In this document: piece after piece, positions 36,547 to 52,458 of the stretch | Numbering within the stretch: the stretch's first letter is position 1 | Layout of the letters: every line of letters starts with the position of its first letter | Assembly: GCF_003319095.1 (NCBI RefSeq) | Contig: NZ_QOHI01000005.1 | Span: 248,001 to 312,000, forward strand | Direction of reading: 5' to 3' | Length of the DNA: 64,000 nt | DNA from: Blastococcus sp. TBT05-19 | Lineage (GTDB): Bacteria; Actinomycetota; Actinomycetes; Mycobacteriales; Geodermatophilaceae | Made by a program: the position numbers and the translations under genes | Notes under the pieces: model-generated | The model's database searches: none | Told to the model about the DNA's origin: nothing | The model's input: the letters and a program-made list of their open reading frames with translations, nothing else

Positions 36547-37466
36547 GCCTGCGCCCCGGTGATGGCGAGGAACGCGCTCTCCAGGTCGGGGGTCACGCGG
36601 ACCAGCTCCTCGACGTAGTGGCCGTGCTCGGCGAGCACGCGGGTGATGGCGCCGGGAGCGGGCGAGCCGTGCACGAGCACCTGGCCGTCCGGGGCGGGGG
36701 AGACGGAGTAGCCGGCGGCGGCGAGGACCGCGGCCGCAGCCGCGGGATCCGGCACGCCCACGCGGACGTCGCCCGTGCCGGCGCGGGACAGCACCTGGGC
36801 CACCGGGCCGGAGGCGACCTGGCGGCCGCGGGCGAGGATCGTGACCGAGTCGCACATCTGCTGCACCTCGCCGAGCAGGTGCGAGCTGACCAGCACCGTG
36901 GTGCGGCCGTCGTGGCCGAGCCGCCGGACGAGCTCGCGCACGTCCTTGATCCCGGCCGGGTCCAGCCCGTTGCTCGGCTCGTCGAGGATCAGCAGCCGCG
37001 GCGCCTTGAGCAGGGCGGCCGCGATGCCGAGCCGCTGCTTCATGCCGAGCGAGTAGCCCTTGAACCGGTCGCCGGCGCGGTCGCGCAGGTCGACGAGGTC
37101 CAGGCACTCCTCGATCCGGGCACGGGAGACGCCCGCGGCCTCGGCCAGCAGCCGCAGGTTCATCCGGCCGGAGAGCCCCGGGGAGAAGAGCGGGGTCTCG
37201 ACCAGCGCCCCGACGTCGGCGATCACGCCGCCCAGCTCCGCGGGCACGGGGCGGTCGAGCAGCCGCATCTGCCCGGCGCCGGCGTCGGGGCGCACCAGGC
37301 CCAGCAGCACGCGGATCGACGTCGTCTTGCCCGAGCCGTTCGGCCCGAGCAGGCCGTGCACGCCGCCGGACTGCACGGTCATGTGCAGGTCGTCGAGCGC
37401 GCGGAACGGCTGACCGCCCCGTCGGCGGTACGTCTTCGAGACGCCCACCATCTCCACTGCCGGCAT
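36543..37466 (-). CDS. ABC transporter ATP-binding protein
   Basis: A 307-residue ATPase: Walker A GPNGSGKT near 40, Q-loop region, signature YSLGMKQRLGIAAALL and Walker B LLILDEPSNGLDPAG. A C-terminal about 90-residue extension follows, as in BcrA/DrrA-type exporters. The ATG at 37466 follows GAGGAGGAC at good spacing, while the longer frame lacks this. It is coupled to the permease gene and both lie between nusB and bldD on the opposite strand. Confidence 0.9.
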   Translation of the reverse strand: MPAVEMVGVSKTYRRRGGQPFRALDDLHMTVQSGGVHGLLGPNGSGKTTSIRVLLGLVRPDAGAGQMRLLDRPVPAELGGVIADVGALVETPLFSPGLSGRMNLRLLAEAAGVSRARIEECLDLVDLRDRAGDRFKGYSLGMKQRLGIAAALLKAPRLLILDEPSNGLDPAGIKDVRELVRRLGHDGRTTVLVSSHLLGEVQQMCDSVTILARGRQVASGPVAQVLSRAGTGDVRVGVPDPAAAAAVLAAAGYSVSPAPDGQVLVHGSPAPGAITRVLAEHGHYVEELVRVTPDLESAFLAITGAQA

Positions 37467-37578
37467 GCCTGTCCTCCTCAGCAGCGGGCACGCGGCCCGG
37501 AGTGCGAGCACCCTGGCACAACGGCCGAGCCGGGGACAGCGTCCGGCGCGCGTGTCGGAGCGGAGCCGGGAACGAGGA

Positions 37579-37611
37579 AGGGCCCCCGCCGCGTCGTGCG
37601 GCAGGGGCCCT
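37579..37611 (-). terminator. Hairpin terminator downstream of bldD
   Basis: AGGGCCCCCGCCGC and GCGGCAGGGGCCCT pair over 14 positions with one mismatch around a 5-base loop. It lies 12 bases past the bldD stop and before the next minus-strand gene, so it separates bldD from the ABC genes. Confidence 0.75.
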
Positions 37612-37622
37612 CGGTCAGCGGA

Positions 37623-38180
37623 TCAGCGCGGCGAGCGCCGGCGGTCGCCCCAGGAGTCGTCGACGTCCTCCTCGAGGTCGTCGTCGCCACCGGAGCCGAC
37701 GATGCCCTCCATGCCGGGGGACAGGACGCCCCACTCGATCAGCCGCGAGGTGAGCTCGTCGGGGCTCATGTCGTAGATGATCGCCAGCGACTTGAGGTCC
37801 TCGGCGCGGATGGAGAGGACCTTGCCGTTGTAGTCGTGCCGCTGCGCCTGGATGGTCGAGGCGTAGCGCGCGAGCGGGCCGGCCTCGTCGGCGGGCAGCG
37901 ACCCCAGCGACTCGAGGTTCAGCACGATCTTGTTGGTCGAGGTCACCGCGGAGCTGGGCCGCGGGTCGGGCAGCAGCTCGGAGACCGGCACGCCGTAGAA
38001 GACGGCGAGCTCCGACAGGCGCTGCACGGTGACCGCGCGGTCGCCACGTTCGTAGGACCCGACGACGACCGCCTTCCAGCGGCCGTGCGACTTGTCCTCC
38101 ACGCCCTGGAGGGACAGGCCCTGCTGGTTGCGGATCGCGCGGAGCCGGGCGCCGAGGGCCCGTGAGTAGTCGGTGCTCAT
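37623..38180 (-). CDS. bldD: BldD-type global developmental regulator
   Basis: A 185-residue XRE-family protein. The helix-turn-helix (about 8-70) includes GRWKAVVVGSYERGDRAVTVQ. The C-terminal domain (about 95-160) has QRHDYNGKVLSIRAEDL, equivalent to the two c-di-GMP motifs (RGD-x8-RxxD) of Streptomyces BldD, with the central Gly replaced by His but the Arg and Asp residues kept. An acidic tail follows (GGDDDLEEDVDDSWGD). In Streptomyces it represses sporulation genes when bound to c-di-GMP. It is divergent from pyrR, with 244 bases between. Confidence 0.92.
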   Translation of the reverse strand: MSTDYSRALGARLRAIRNQQGLSLQGVEDKSHGRWKAVVVGSYERGDRAVTVQRLSELAVFYGVPVSELLPDPRPSSAVTSTNKIVLNLESLGSLPADEAGPLARYASTIQAQRHDYNGKVLSIRAEDLKSLAIIYDMSPDELTSRLIEWGVLSPGMEGIVGSGGDDDLEEDVDDSWGDRRRSPR

Positions 38181-38359
38181 CTGCGTCTGCTCACTGTCCG
38201 TCGTCTCGGATGGGTGCTGGTCGTCACGCAGCGTACTGGCCGAGCCTGGATCACAACAGGCGGCCTGCTCACCCGCGAGGGGGGTGAGCGCGCCGCCACG
38301 GACCGTGGCCGGACGCGCGTACGCCCTGGCCCGGCGGCGGTCGCGGGGGCCGGGTGCAG

Positions 38360-38365
38360 TACCGT
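38360..38365 (+). promoter_or_regulatory. -10 candidate for the pyr operon
   Basis: TACCGT matches the actinobacterial TAnnnT -10. A start about 7 bases downstream would give a leader of roughly 50 bases that contains the PyrR hairpin. No good -35 is seen. Confidence 0.4.
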
Positions 38366-38394
38366 CGCAGCCGGTCCGACCACTCCTTTAACGA

Positions 38395-39898
<1,504 letters not shown>

Positions 39899-39902
<4 letters not shown>

Positions 39903-41188
39903 CGAACTACCTGATCAAGGGCGCGAAGCCCCTCGGTGGCGACGCCGTCGACATCCTGGTGAAAGACGGCCGGATCGCCGCGATCGGCGACTCGCTGAGC
40001 GCCACCGGCGCCGAGGTCGTCGAGGCGGACGGGCTGATCGCGCTCCCGGGCCTGGTCGACCTGCACACGCACCTGCGCGAGCCCGGCCGCGAGGACGCCG
40101 AGACCGTCGAGACCGGCAGCCGCGCGGCGGCGCTCGGCGGGTTCACCGCGGTGCACGCGATGGCCAACACCGACCCGGTCGCCGACACCGCCGGCGTCGT
40201 CGAGCAGGTGTGGCGGCTGGGCCAGGAGGCGGGCCTGGTCGACGTCGTCCCGGTCGGCGCGGTGACGGTGGGCCTCGCGGGGGAGCGGCTGGCCGAGCTC
40301 GGCGCGATGGCCGACTCCGCCGCCCGCGTGCGGGTGTTCTCCGACGACGGGCACTGCGTCTCCGACCCGGCGCTCATGCGGCGGGCGCTGGAGTACGTGA
40401 AGGCCTTCGACGGCGTCGTCGCCCAGCACGCGGAGGAGCCCCGGCTGACCGTGGGCGCCCAGATGCACGAGGGCGACCGCTCGGCGCGGCTCGGCCTCAC
40501 CGGCTGGCCGGCCGCCGCCGAGGAGGCGATCATCGCCCGCGACGTGCTGCTGGCCGAGCACGTCGGCGCGCGGCTGCACGTCTGCCACGTCTCGACCGCC
40601 GGCTCCGTGGAGATCCTCCGCTGGGCCAAGTCGCGCGGCGTGCAGGTGACCGCCGAGGTCACCCCGCACCACCTGATGCTCACCGACGAGTGCGCCGAGT
40701 CCTACGACCCGGTGTTCAAGGTGAACCCGCCGCTCCGGACGGACGTGGATGTGGTCGCGTTGAGGCTCGGGTTGGCCGACGGCACGATCGACGCCGTCGG
40801 CACCGACCACGCCCCGCACGCGGTGGAGGACAAGGAGAGCGAGTGGGCCTCGGCCCGGCCCGGCATGCTCGGGCTGGAGCAGGCGCTCTCGGTGGTGATC
40901 GAGACGATGGTCGAGCCGGGCCGCCTCGACTGGGCCGGGGTCGCCGACCGGATGTCGGTCCGGCCCGCGGCGATCGGCCGCCTGGACGGGCACGGTCGTC
41001 CCATCGCCCCCGGCGAGCCGGCCAACCTGGTGCTGGTGGACCCCACCACGCGCTCGACGGTCGACCCCGCGGCGCTGGCCAGCCGCAGCCGCAACAGCCC
41101 CTATGCCGGCCGGGAGCTCCCCGGCCGGGTGGTCGCGACGTTCCTCCGGGGGACGCCGACCGTTCTGGACGGAAAGGCAGTCAAGTGA
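39899..41188 (+). CDS. pyrC: Dihydroorotase
   Basis: A 429-residue type I dihydroorotase of the amidohydrolase superfamily. Metal site: [15 protein letters not shown] near 60; also [24 protein letters not shown] and GTDHAPH with the catalytic Asp. It closes carbamoyl aspartate to dihydroorotate. Its stop overlaps the carA GTG. Confidence 0.96.
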
Positions 41189-42350
41189 GTGAGGCTCTGC
41201 TCGTCCTCGAGGACGGGCGCACGTTCCGGGGCGAGTCCTACGGCGCGACCGGGACGACGGTCGGCGAGGCGGTCTTCGCCACCGGCATGACCGGCTACCA
41301 GGAGACGCTGACCGACCCGAGCTACGCCGGGCAGATCGTCGCCATGACCGCACCCCACATCGGCAACACGGGGGTCAACGACGAGGACGACGAGAGCAGC
41401 CGGATGTGGGTCGCGGGCTTCGTCGTGCGCGACCCCGCCCGCCGCCCGGCCAACTGGCGGGCCACCGGCAGCTTGGACGACGAGCTCATCGCCCAGGGCG
41501 TCGTCGGCATCAGCGGCATCGACACCCGCGCGCTCACCCGGCACCTGCGCGACCGGGGCGCGATGCGCGCCGGCATCAGCACCGAGCTCTCCGCCGACGA
41601 GCTGCTGGCCCGGGTCACCGCCGCCGAGGGCATGACGGGCGCGGACCTCGCGCCCACGGTGAGCACGACCGAGGCCTACGTCGTCCCGGCGGTGGGGGAG
41701 AAGCGGTTCACCATCGCCGCGCTCGACCTCGGCATCAAGACCGCCACCCCGCGGCACCTCGCCGAGCTCGGCGTGGAGACGCACGTGCTGCCCTCCACCG
41801 CCACCGCCGAGGAGCTGCTCGCGGCCGGGCCGGACGGCGTGTTCCTCTCCAACGGGCCGGGCGACCCGGCCGCCGCCGACTACGCGGTCGAGGCGGTCAA
41901 GGGCGTGCTCGACGCACGCCGGCCGCTGTTCGGCATCTGCTTCGGCAACCAGATCCTCGGCCGGGCGCTGGGCCTGGGCACCTACAAGCTGCAGTTCGGC
42001 CACCGCGGCCTGAACCAGCCGGTGCTCGACCGGGTCAGCGGCACCGTCCGCGTGACCAGCCACAACCACGGCTTCGCGGTCGACGCGCCGCTGGACCGGC
42101 CCACCGACACCCCCTACGGCCAGGTCGAGGTCAGCCACGTCGGCCTCAACGACGACGTCGTCGAGGGCCTGCGCTGCCTGGAGGTGCCCGCGTTCAGCGT
42201 GCAGTTCCACCCCGAGTCCGCCGCCGGCCCGCACGACGCCGCACCGCTGTTCCAGCGCTTCGTCGACCTGATGGAGGAGGCCCGGTCGCACGAGGTGCAC
42301 GCCGGCGGGCCCGCCCCGGTCGTCGAGCACACCACCGGGGAGAACGCCTG

Positions 42351-42351
<1 letters not shown>
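41185..42351 (+). CDS. carA: Carbamoyl phosphate synthase small subunit
   Basis: A 388-residue glutaminase subunit: the N-terminal domain ([15 protein letters not shown] and [15 protein letters not shown]) and a class I amidotransferase domain with the nucleophile Cys in LFGICFGNQ and the His in [13 protein letters not shown]. It supplies ammonia to CarB through a tunnel. GTG at 41185 overlaps the pyrC stop; upstream frame is shadow. The stop overlaps the carB ATG by one base. Confidence 0.96.
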
Positions 42352-45643
<3,292 letters not shown>

Positions 45644-45647
<4 letters not shown>

Positions 45648-46966
45648 CGGAGGCCGTCCGGACGCTGCGGGACGAGCTCGTCGGCCGCGGGCTGGTCGAC
45701 GGGCTGCCCGCGGCGTTCCTCGCCGGGATCACCCGGTTCGGCCGGCCGCCGCAGGAGGAGCTGGACCGGCTGGCAGCTGACGTCGCCGGTCTCGCCGGGC
45801 GCCTGGCGTCCGGCGAGACGGGGGACGGCGACCTGCCGCTGCTGACCCGGGTGCTGTACGTCGCCGGGCACGCCGACCTGCTCGCCGCCCACGGCGTGCT
45901 CAGCCCGGCCTACGACGTCCTGGGCTCCTTCCGGGACAACCTGGCCCGACCGCTGGGCCCCCGGTTGCCGGAGCGGCCCACCACCCGCCGCCGCTGGCCG
46001 CTGCTCGGCCGCACGGTCGGTTTCCCGATCGGCATCCCGGCCTGCGTGCTCAACGGCAGCGAGGCGTGGGTGCGGCACAACGTCGCCAACGGCTGGAACG
46101 TGCTGACCTACAAGACCGTGCGCGGCCGGGCCCACCCGCCCAACGAGCAGCCCAACTGGGTCGTCGCCGCGCGGGAGACGGCCAGCCTGGCCCCGGGGGC
46201 CGACGCCGACGTCGTCGCGGACCCCTGGGACTGGGCGGCGCCCGGGTCAGCGGCGATCAGCAGCGTCAACTCGTTCGGCGTGCCCTCCCCGGAGCCGGCG
46301 GAGTGGATGGCCGACCTCTCGCGGGCGCTCGCGGCCGTGGGCGACGAGCAGCTCCTGCTGGTCAGCGTCATGGGGGAGGGCGAGGACCTCGCGGCGGACT
46401 TCGCCCGCACCGCGCTGATGGCCCAGGAGGCCGGGGCCACCGTGGTCGAGCTGAACCTCTCCTGCCCGAACACGCTCAGCACGTCGGGGGTGAAGCCGCC
46501 GCTGTGCCTGGACGCCGACGCCACCGTCGCGGTCGTCGAGCACGTCCGCCGGTCGCTGGACGACCGCACCGGCCTGGTCGCGAAGCTCTCCTGGCTCGAC
46601 GAGCAGCGGCTGTCCGCGCTCGTGCCGCGGCTGGCCCCGCTGGTCGACGGCATCGCCGGCATCAACACCGTGCAGAGCCGGGTGCGGCGCAGCGACGGCT
46701 CGGCCACGTTCCCCGGGCGCGAGCTGGCCGGGCTCTCCGGCATCGCCGTGCGCGACCCCGCGCTGGACTTCACCCGCCGGCTGGTCGCCCTGCGGGACGC
46801 GGGCGGCGCGCGGTTCGACGTCCTCGCGATGGGCGGGGTGACCGACCCGACGTCGTTCGAGGCGCTCATCGCCGCCGGTGCCGGTGCGGTCCAGTCCGCC
46901 GCCGGCGCGTTCGCCGATCCGCTCCTCGCGCAGAAGTGCATCACCGAGCTGGGAGAGACCTTGTGA
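45644..46966 (+). CDS. Dihydroorotate dehydrogenase-like protein, class 1-type active site
   Basis: A 440-residue FMN TIM-barrel protein between carB and pyrF. NLSCPN (about 275) carries a cysteine at the base position, as in class 1 enzymes; class 2 enzymes have Ser. [12 protein letters not shown] and LTYKTVRG correspond to the N-A-S and catalytic-loop Lys segments, and [21 protein letters not shown] is the FMN phosphate site. About 115-130 extra residues precede the barrel. Position strongly suggests it oxidises dihydroorotate, but it is not the membrane class 2 PyrD common in actinobacteria, so I leave the symbol blank. GTG overlaps the carB stop. Confidence 0.82.
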
Positions 46967-47799
46967 CCGAGCACCCCTTCGGACGGCGCCTGGCCGAGGC
47001 GGTGGCCGACCGCGGGCCGCTGTGCGTGGGCCTGGACCCGCACCGGGAGCTGCTGGTCGGCTGGGGCGTCGGGGACGACCTCGACGGGCTCCGCCGGTTC
47101 ACCGACGCCGTGGTCGAGGCGCTGGCCGGCTCGGTGTCGGTGGTCAAGCCGCAGATGGCCTTCTACGAGCGCTTCGGGTCCCGCGGTCTCGCCGTCCTGG
47201 AGGAGGCCGTGGTCGCCTTCCGGTCCGCCGGGGCGCTGGTCCTGCTGGACGCCAAGCGCGGCGACATCGGCTCGACCATGGCCGCCTACGCCGACTACCT
47301 GCGCGCCGGGCACCCGATGCAGGTCGACGCGATGACCGTCAGCCCCTACCTCGGGCCGGAGTCGCTGGCGCCGGCGGTGAGCACCGCGGAGCGCTCCGGC
47401 GGCGGCCTGTTCGTGCTGGCCCGAACGTCCAACCCGGACGCGGCGACCTTCCAGCACGCGCGGGTGGGCGACCGCAGCGTCGCGCAGGCCGTCGTCGACA
47501 CGGTGGGCGGCTGGAACCCGGCCGGTGCGGCCGCCGGCTTCGGCCCCTCCCTGGGCTCGTTCGGCATCGTCGTCGGTGCCACGCTGCCCGAGCTGGACGT
47601 GGACCTGACCGCCCTGCGCGGCCCGGTGCTCGCGCCGGGGCTCGGCGCCCAGGGCGGGACCGTCAGCGACCTGCGGCGGCTGTTCGGCGCGGGGACGGCG
47701 GTCGTCCCCACCGTGTCCCGCGACGTGCTCGGCGCCGGGCCCGAACCGGCCGCGCTGCGGACCGCGGCCGAGCGCTGGGCCGAGGCGCTGGCCGCCTGA
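46963..47799 (+). CDS. pyrF: Orotidine 5'-phosphate decarboxylase (type 2)
   Basis: A 278-residue decarboxylase of the longer, mycobacterial-type group, with the catalytic core LLDAKRGDIGSTMAAYADY near 93 and PYLGPESL. It converts OMP to UMP and ends the pyrimidine operon. GTG overlaps the preceding stop. No terminator is obvious in the following 60 bases. Confidence 0.96.
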   Translation: MTEHPFGRRLAEAVADRGPLCVGLDPHRELLVGWGVGDDLDGLRRFTDAVVEALAGSVSVVKPQMAFYERFGSRGLAVLEEAVVAFRSAGALVLLDAKRGDIGSTMAAYADYLRAGHPMQVDAMTVSPYLGPESLAPAVSTAERSGGGLFVLARTSNPDAATFQHARVGDRSVAQAVVDTVGGWNPAGAAAGFGPSLGSFGIVVGATLPELDVDLTALRGPVLAPGLGAQGGTVSDLRRLFGAGTAVVPTVSRDVLGAGPEPAALRTAAERWAEALAA

Positions 47800-48126
47800 G
47801 CTCGGCGTCCCAGGCGGGCTCACGGCGTGTCGGATCCTCGGCGTGTCGGGATGAGGAGCCGGCGCGGCTCGTCGAGCGCGTTCCGATACCGGAACGGCCG
47901 ACTTCGTCCCTGAACAGGGTGAATCACGCTGCGTGACCGATTCTGATGCCTGCGTGCCGACGGCGACACGCCGCAATCGACACCCTGTCGGTCCGCGGGG
48001 CATTGACCTGCGAATTTGCCGGAATCCCAGGTGGCGGACACGCTTCCGGAAGCACGTTGCACGACCTCAGTACCAGCGGAAACACGGTCGGCCTCCTGGC
48101 CGACGTCGACACGATTGGGTTGCACC
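47800..48126. promoter_or_regulatory. 327-base region upstream of mihF with several dyads
   Basis: No supported gene. It contains an 11-base direct repeat CGGCGTGTCGG (47823 and 47839), CGTTCCG-ATAC-CGGAACG at 47879-47896, the palindrome GCTTCCGGAAGC at 48042-48053 and GTCGGCC-TCCT-GGCCGAC at 48087-48104, just 22 bases before the mihF ATG. It is less G/C-rich than flanking genes. TTGACC at 48004 is a possible -35 without a clear partner. The dyads could be protein sites or structured leader RNA. Confidence 0.45.
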
Positions 48127-48453
48127 ATGCCCCTCCCTGACCTGTCCCCGGAACAACGTGCAGCAGCACTGGAGAAGGCCGCCGCCGCCCGGAAGGCGCG
48201 GGCCGAGCTCCGCGAGCGGCTGAAGAGCAAGGGCGCGACGGTCGGTGACGTCCTCAAGCAGGGCGAGACCGACGAGGTGATCGGCAAGATGCGCGTCTCC
48301 GCCGTCCTGGAGTCCCTGCCAGGAGTCGGCAAGGCCCGGGCTGCGAAGATCATGGAACGCCTGGAGATCTCCCCGACGCGTCGCGTGCGGGGTCTGGGCG
48401 CCAACCAGCGCCGTGCGCTGGAGTCCGAGTTCGGCGGCGACCAGGTCGTCTGA
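48127..48453 (+). CDS. mihF: Actinobacterial integration host factor mIHF
   Basis: A 108-residue nucleoid protein. It starts [20 protein letters not shown], as in other actinobacterial IHFs, then has [29 protein letters not shown] (a helix-two-turn-helix DNA-binding fold, not the HU fold) and [14 protein letters not shown]. It bends DNA and supports nucleoid organisation and phage integration. An in-frame ATG at 48016 would add a stretch with no counterpart. The pyrF-mihF-gmk-rpoZ order is typical of actinobacteria. Confidence 0.94.
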   Translation: MPLPDLSPEQRAAALEKAAAARKARAELRERLKSKGATVGDVLKQGETDEVIGKMRVSAVLESLPGVGKARAAKIMERLEISPTRRVRGLGANQRRALESEFGGDQVV

Positions 48454-48494
48454 CCCGGGCCGAGGACGCACGCACGACCGGGCGAGGACGACGA

Positions 48495-49097
48495 GTGGCA
48501 GCAGCGACACCGGCACGACTGACCGTTCTCTCGGGGCCCTCCGGGGTCGGCAAGGGCACGGTCGTCGCCGAGGTCCGGCGCCGGCACCCCGATGTGTGGG
48601 TGTCGGTGTCGGTCACCACTCGTCGTCCCCGGTCCGGTGAGGTGGACGGTGCGCACTACCACTTCGTGAGCGACGAGGAGTTCGACCGGCTGATCGCCAC
48701 CGACGGGCTGCTGGAGTGGGCCGCCTACGCCGGCAACCGGTACGGCACCCCGGTCGAGCCGGTCCGGGTCCAGCTGGCCTCGGGTCGTCCGGCGCTGCTG
48801 GAGATCGAGCTGCAGGGCGCCCGGCAGGTCCGGGCCCGGGCGCCGGAGGCCCAGCTGGTCTTCCTGGCCCCGCCGTCGTGGGCCGATCTGGTCAGCCGGC
48901 TGGCCGGTCGGGGCTCCGAGTCGGCCGACGTCCAGTCCGAGCGGTTGCGCATCGCGCAGGCCGAGCTGGACTCCTCCGGGGAGTTCGACGTGGTGGTCGT
49001 CAACGACGACGTGGCCCGCGCCGCCGACGAGTTGGTAGGATTGCTGACTGCGCCGTCGCCCGACCTGCCAGTGCACGGGCGCGCATCTCGAGATTGA
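48495..49097 (+). CDS. gmk: Guanylate kinase
   Basis: A 200-residue P-loop kinase with GPSGVGKG near 14, [19 protein letters not shown] (GMP site) and [15 protein letters not shown]. It phosphorylates GMP to GDP. The GTG start has GAGGACG upstream. It is followed by rpoZ after 16 bases. Confidence 0.96.
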   Translation: MAAATPARLTVLSGPSGVGKGTVVAEVRRRHPDVWVSVSVTTRRPRSGEVDGAHYHFVSDEEFDRLIATDGLLEWAAYAGNRYGTPVEPVRVQLASGRPALLEIELQGARQVRARAPEAQLVFLAPPSWADLVSRLAGRGSESADVQSERLRIAQAELDSSGEFDVVVVNDDVARAADELVGLLTAPSPDLPVHGRASRD

Positions 49098-49113
49098 AGG
49101 AGCACGCCCGCCC

Positions 49114-49377
49114 GTGTCCGGAGTCGCACCCGCCCCCGAGGGCATCACCAACCCGCCGATCGACGAGCTGCTCGAGCGCACCACCAGCAAGTACGGCCTG
49201 GTTATCTTCGCCGCCAAGCGCGCGCGCCAGATCAACGCCTACTACAGCCAGCTCTCCGAGGGCCTGCTCGAGTACGTCGGCCCGCTGGTCGACACCGCTC
49301 CGCAGGAGAAGCCCCTGTCGATCGCGCTGCGCGAGATCAACGAGGGCCTGCTGGCCCACACCGCCGGCGAGAACTAA
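49114..49377 (+). CDS. rpoZ: RNA polymerase omega subunit
   Basis: An 87-residue omega subunit: [31 protein letters not shown] is the conserved core that clamps the beta-prime subunit. GTG start with GAAGGAG upstream. It ends before a run of hairpins that includes a terminator. Confidence 0.95.
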   Translation: MSGVAPAPEGITNPPIDELLERTTSKYGLVIFAAKRARQINAYYSQLSEGLLEYVGPLVDTAPQEKPLSIALREINEGLLAHTAGEN

Positions 49378-49464
49378 AGAAGGACCCCGCTGCCCCCCAC
49401 CACTCGCTCCGCTCGCGGTGGGTCCCTGCAGCAGGGCCGTTCCAGCACGTCACTGGAACTGATG

Positions 49465-49498
49465 ACGACGCCCCCGGCCTGTGCTGGGGGCGTCGTCG
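49465..49498 (+). terminator. Terminator after rpoZ
   Basis: GACGACGCCCCC and GGGGGCGTCGTC form a perfect 12-bp stem with a 10-base loop. A smaller hairpin TTCCAG...CTGGAA (49441-49459) precedes it. The stem lies 87 bases after the rpoZ stop and 22 bases before coaBC. Confidence 0.8.
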
Positions 49499-49519
49499 TG
49501 TCTGCGGGATGATGGCGGG

Positions 49520-50746
49520 ATGAGCCGCATCGTGCTGGGCGTCAGCGGTGGCGTCGCCGCCTACAAGGCCGCGCTGCTGCTGCGCGCGTTCACCGAGTCG
49601 GGGCACGACGTGCGCGTCGTCCCCACCCCCAGCGCGCTGCACTTCGTCGGCGCCGCCACCTTCGAGGCGCTGTCGGGCAACCCGGTGAGCACCGACGTCT
49701 GGACCGACGTGCCCGAGGTCGCGCACGTGCGGATCGGCCAGGAGGCCGACCTCGTCGTCGTCGCCCCGGCAACCGCCGACCTGCTCGCCCGCGCGGCGAC
49801 GGGGCGCGCCGACGACCTGCTCACCGCCACGCTGCTCACCGCGCACTGCCCGGTGGTCTTCGTCCCCGCGATGCACACCGAGATGTGGCTGCACCCGGCC
49901 ACGCAGGAGAACGTCGCGACGCTGCGACGCCGCGGTTCGGTCGTCCTGCCCCCGGCGGTCGGCCGGCTGACCGGTCCCGACTCCGGTCCGGGGCGGCTGC
50001 CCGAGCCCGCCGACATCGCGGCCCTCGCCGCGGTCGTGCTCGAGCACGGCGCGGACGCGCTCGCCCAGGACCTGACCGGACGCCGGGTCGTCGTCAGCGC
50101 CGGTGGCACCCGCGAGCCGCTGGACCCGGTGCGCTACCTGGGCAACCGCTCCTCGGGCAAGCAGGGCTGGGCGCTGGCCCGCGTCGCCGCCGCCCGGGGC
50201 GCCGACGTCGTCCTGGTGGCGGCCAACGTCGAGCTCCCGGCGCCGTTCGGCGTCCGCGTCGTGCCCGTAGGCACCGCCGAGGAGCTGCGCGCCGCGATGC
50301 TGGCGGAGTCGGTGGACGCCGACGTGGTCGTGATGAGCGCCGCTGTCGCCGACTTCCGCCCGGCCGAGGTTGCCACCACCAAGATGAAGAAGGGCTCGGC
50401 CAGCGAGCCGGACTCGATCCCGCTGGTGCGCAACCCCGATGTGCTGGCCGAGCTGGTCACGAAGCGGACGCCGGGTCAGCTCGTCGTCGGCTTCGCCGCC
50501 GAGACCGGCGACGCCGACGGCGACGTGCTCGCCCACGCCCGCGCCAAGCTCGCCCGCAAGGGCAGCGACCTGCTCGTGGTCAACGACGTCTCGGGCGGGC
50601 AGGTCTTCGGCCGCGCCGAGAACGCGGTCGTCGTGCTCGCGTCCGACGGGTCCGCCACCGAGGTGCCGCCGGGCGCCAAGGACGCCGTCGCCGCCGGGAT
50701 CTGGACCGCGGTCAGCAGCCGGCTCGGTACGCCCGCCGAGGGCTGA
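49520..50746 (+). CDS. coaBC: Bifunctional phosphopantothenoylcysteine decarboxylase / synthetase
   Basis: A 408-residue CoA biosynthesis enzyme. The N-terminal flavin decarboxylase half (CoaC) has [13 protein letters not shown] and [23 protein letters not shown]; the C-terminal synthetase half (CoaB, from about 188) has [27 protein letters not shown] at 49520 gives the normal [11 protein letters not shown] start; the ATG at 49481 lies in the terminator loop. Confidence 0.95.
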   Translation: MSRIVLGVSGGVAAYKAALLLRAFTESGHDVRVVPTPSALHFVGAATFEALSGNPVSTDVWTDVPEVAHVRIGQEADLVVVAPATADLLARAATGRADDLLTATLLTAHCPVVFVPAMHTEMWLHPATQENVATLRRRGSVVLPPAVGRLTGPDSGPGRLPEPADIAALAAVVLEHGADALAQDLTGRRVVVSAGGTREPLDPVRYLGNRSSGKQGWALARVAAARGADVVLVAANVELPAPFGVRVVPVGTAEELRAAMLAESVDADVVVMSAAVADFRPAEVATTKMKKGSASEPDSIPLVRNPDVLAELVTKRTPGQLVVGFAAETGDADGDVLAHARAKLARKGSDLLVVNDVSGGQVFGRAENAVVVLASDGSATEVPPGAKDAVAAGIWTAVSSRLGTPAEG

Positions 50747-50835
50747 GAGCACTCCGGGGCGCCTCCCGTCGCCCCCCGCCGGTAACGTGCGCACCCGCAG
50801 TCCCCGTCAGCGCCGCCGATCCCAGGGAGTACCGA

Positions 50836-52026
<1,191 letters not shown>

Positions 52027-52029
52027 CTC

Positions 52030-52060
52030 TTCAACGGATCGTTGACAACGGTCCGTTGAA
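52030..52060. promoter_or_regulatory. 31-bp near-perfect palindromic operator
   Basis: Outer arms TTCAACGGA (52030-52038) and TCCGTTGAA (52052-52060) and inner arms CGTTG (52040-52044) and CAACG (52046-52050) pair exactly; only positions 52039/52051 and the central base fail. It equals two abutting CAACGG-N2-GTTG-like sites. TTGACA (52042-52047) lies inside it and, 17 bases on, CAGCCT (52065-52070) could be the -10, giving a start at about the ATG of the next gene. Confidence 0.75.
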
Positions 52061-52077
52061 GCAGCAGCCTGGTCGTC

Positions 52078-52458
52078 ATGGCACCCCATGACGACGACCA
52101 GGCCCGTGCCGCGCGCGAGGCCGACGCCCGGGGGAGCCTGCTCGCCGCCGGTGGCGACGCGCTGCCACGGCCACCCTGGTCGCGCGGCGCCCAGCCGCCG
52201 GCGGCCTCCGAGCTCGTCCGGTTCGCCCTGTGGCGGGCCGCCGACGGCTCCCCGGACCGTGACACGGTCCTGGCCGCGCTCGCGCTGCTGCCGGCCGTCC
52301 GGGCGGAGGCCGACGAGCTGGAGGCCGGGGTCCTGCTCACCGCCCGGGCGGCGGGGCTGTCCTGGTCGAGGATCTCCGCAGCGCTCGGGCTGAGCTCGCC
52401 GCAGGCCGCTCAACAGCGCTTCGACCGCGTGAGCGGCCGGCTGGACGGACGCGGGTGA
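52078..52458 (+). CDS. Small HTH-like protein, 126 residues
   Basis: Not assigned to a named family. The N-terminal half is polar; the C-terminal half is helical with AGLSWSRISAALGLSSPQAAQQRFDRV, a pattern typical of a helix-turn-helix (WSRISAALG as the first helix). No ribosome binding site precedes the ATG, and the promoter is placed for a leaderless mRNA. Its stop overlaps the GTG of the winged-helix gene, so the two form a module inserted between metK and priA, behind the 31-bp palindrome. Confidence 0.75.
   Translation: MAPHDDDQARAAREADARGSLLAAGGDALPRPPWSRGAQPPAASELVRFALWRAADGSPDRDTVLAALALLPAVRAEADELEAGVLLTARAAGLSWSRISAALGLSSPQAAQQRFDRVSGRLDGRG

Noticed and set aside
50747-50835. SAM riboswitch before metK
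   Set aside because: Only 89 bases are available and no SAM-I or SAM-IV type stems could be traced.
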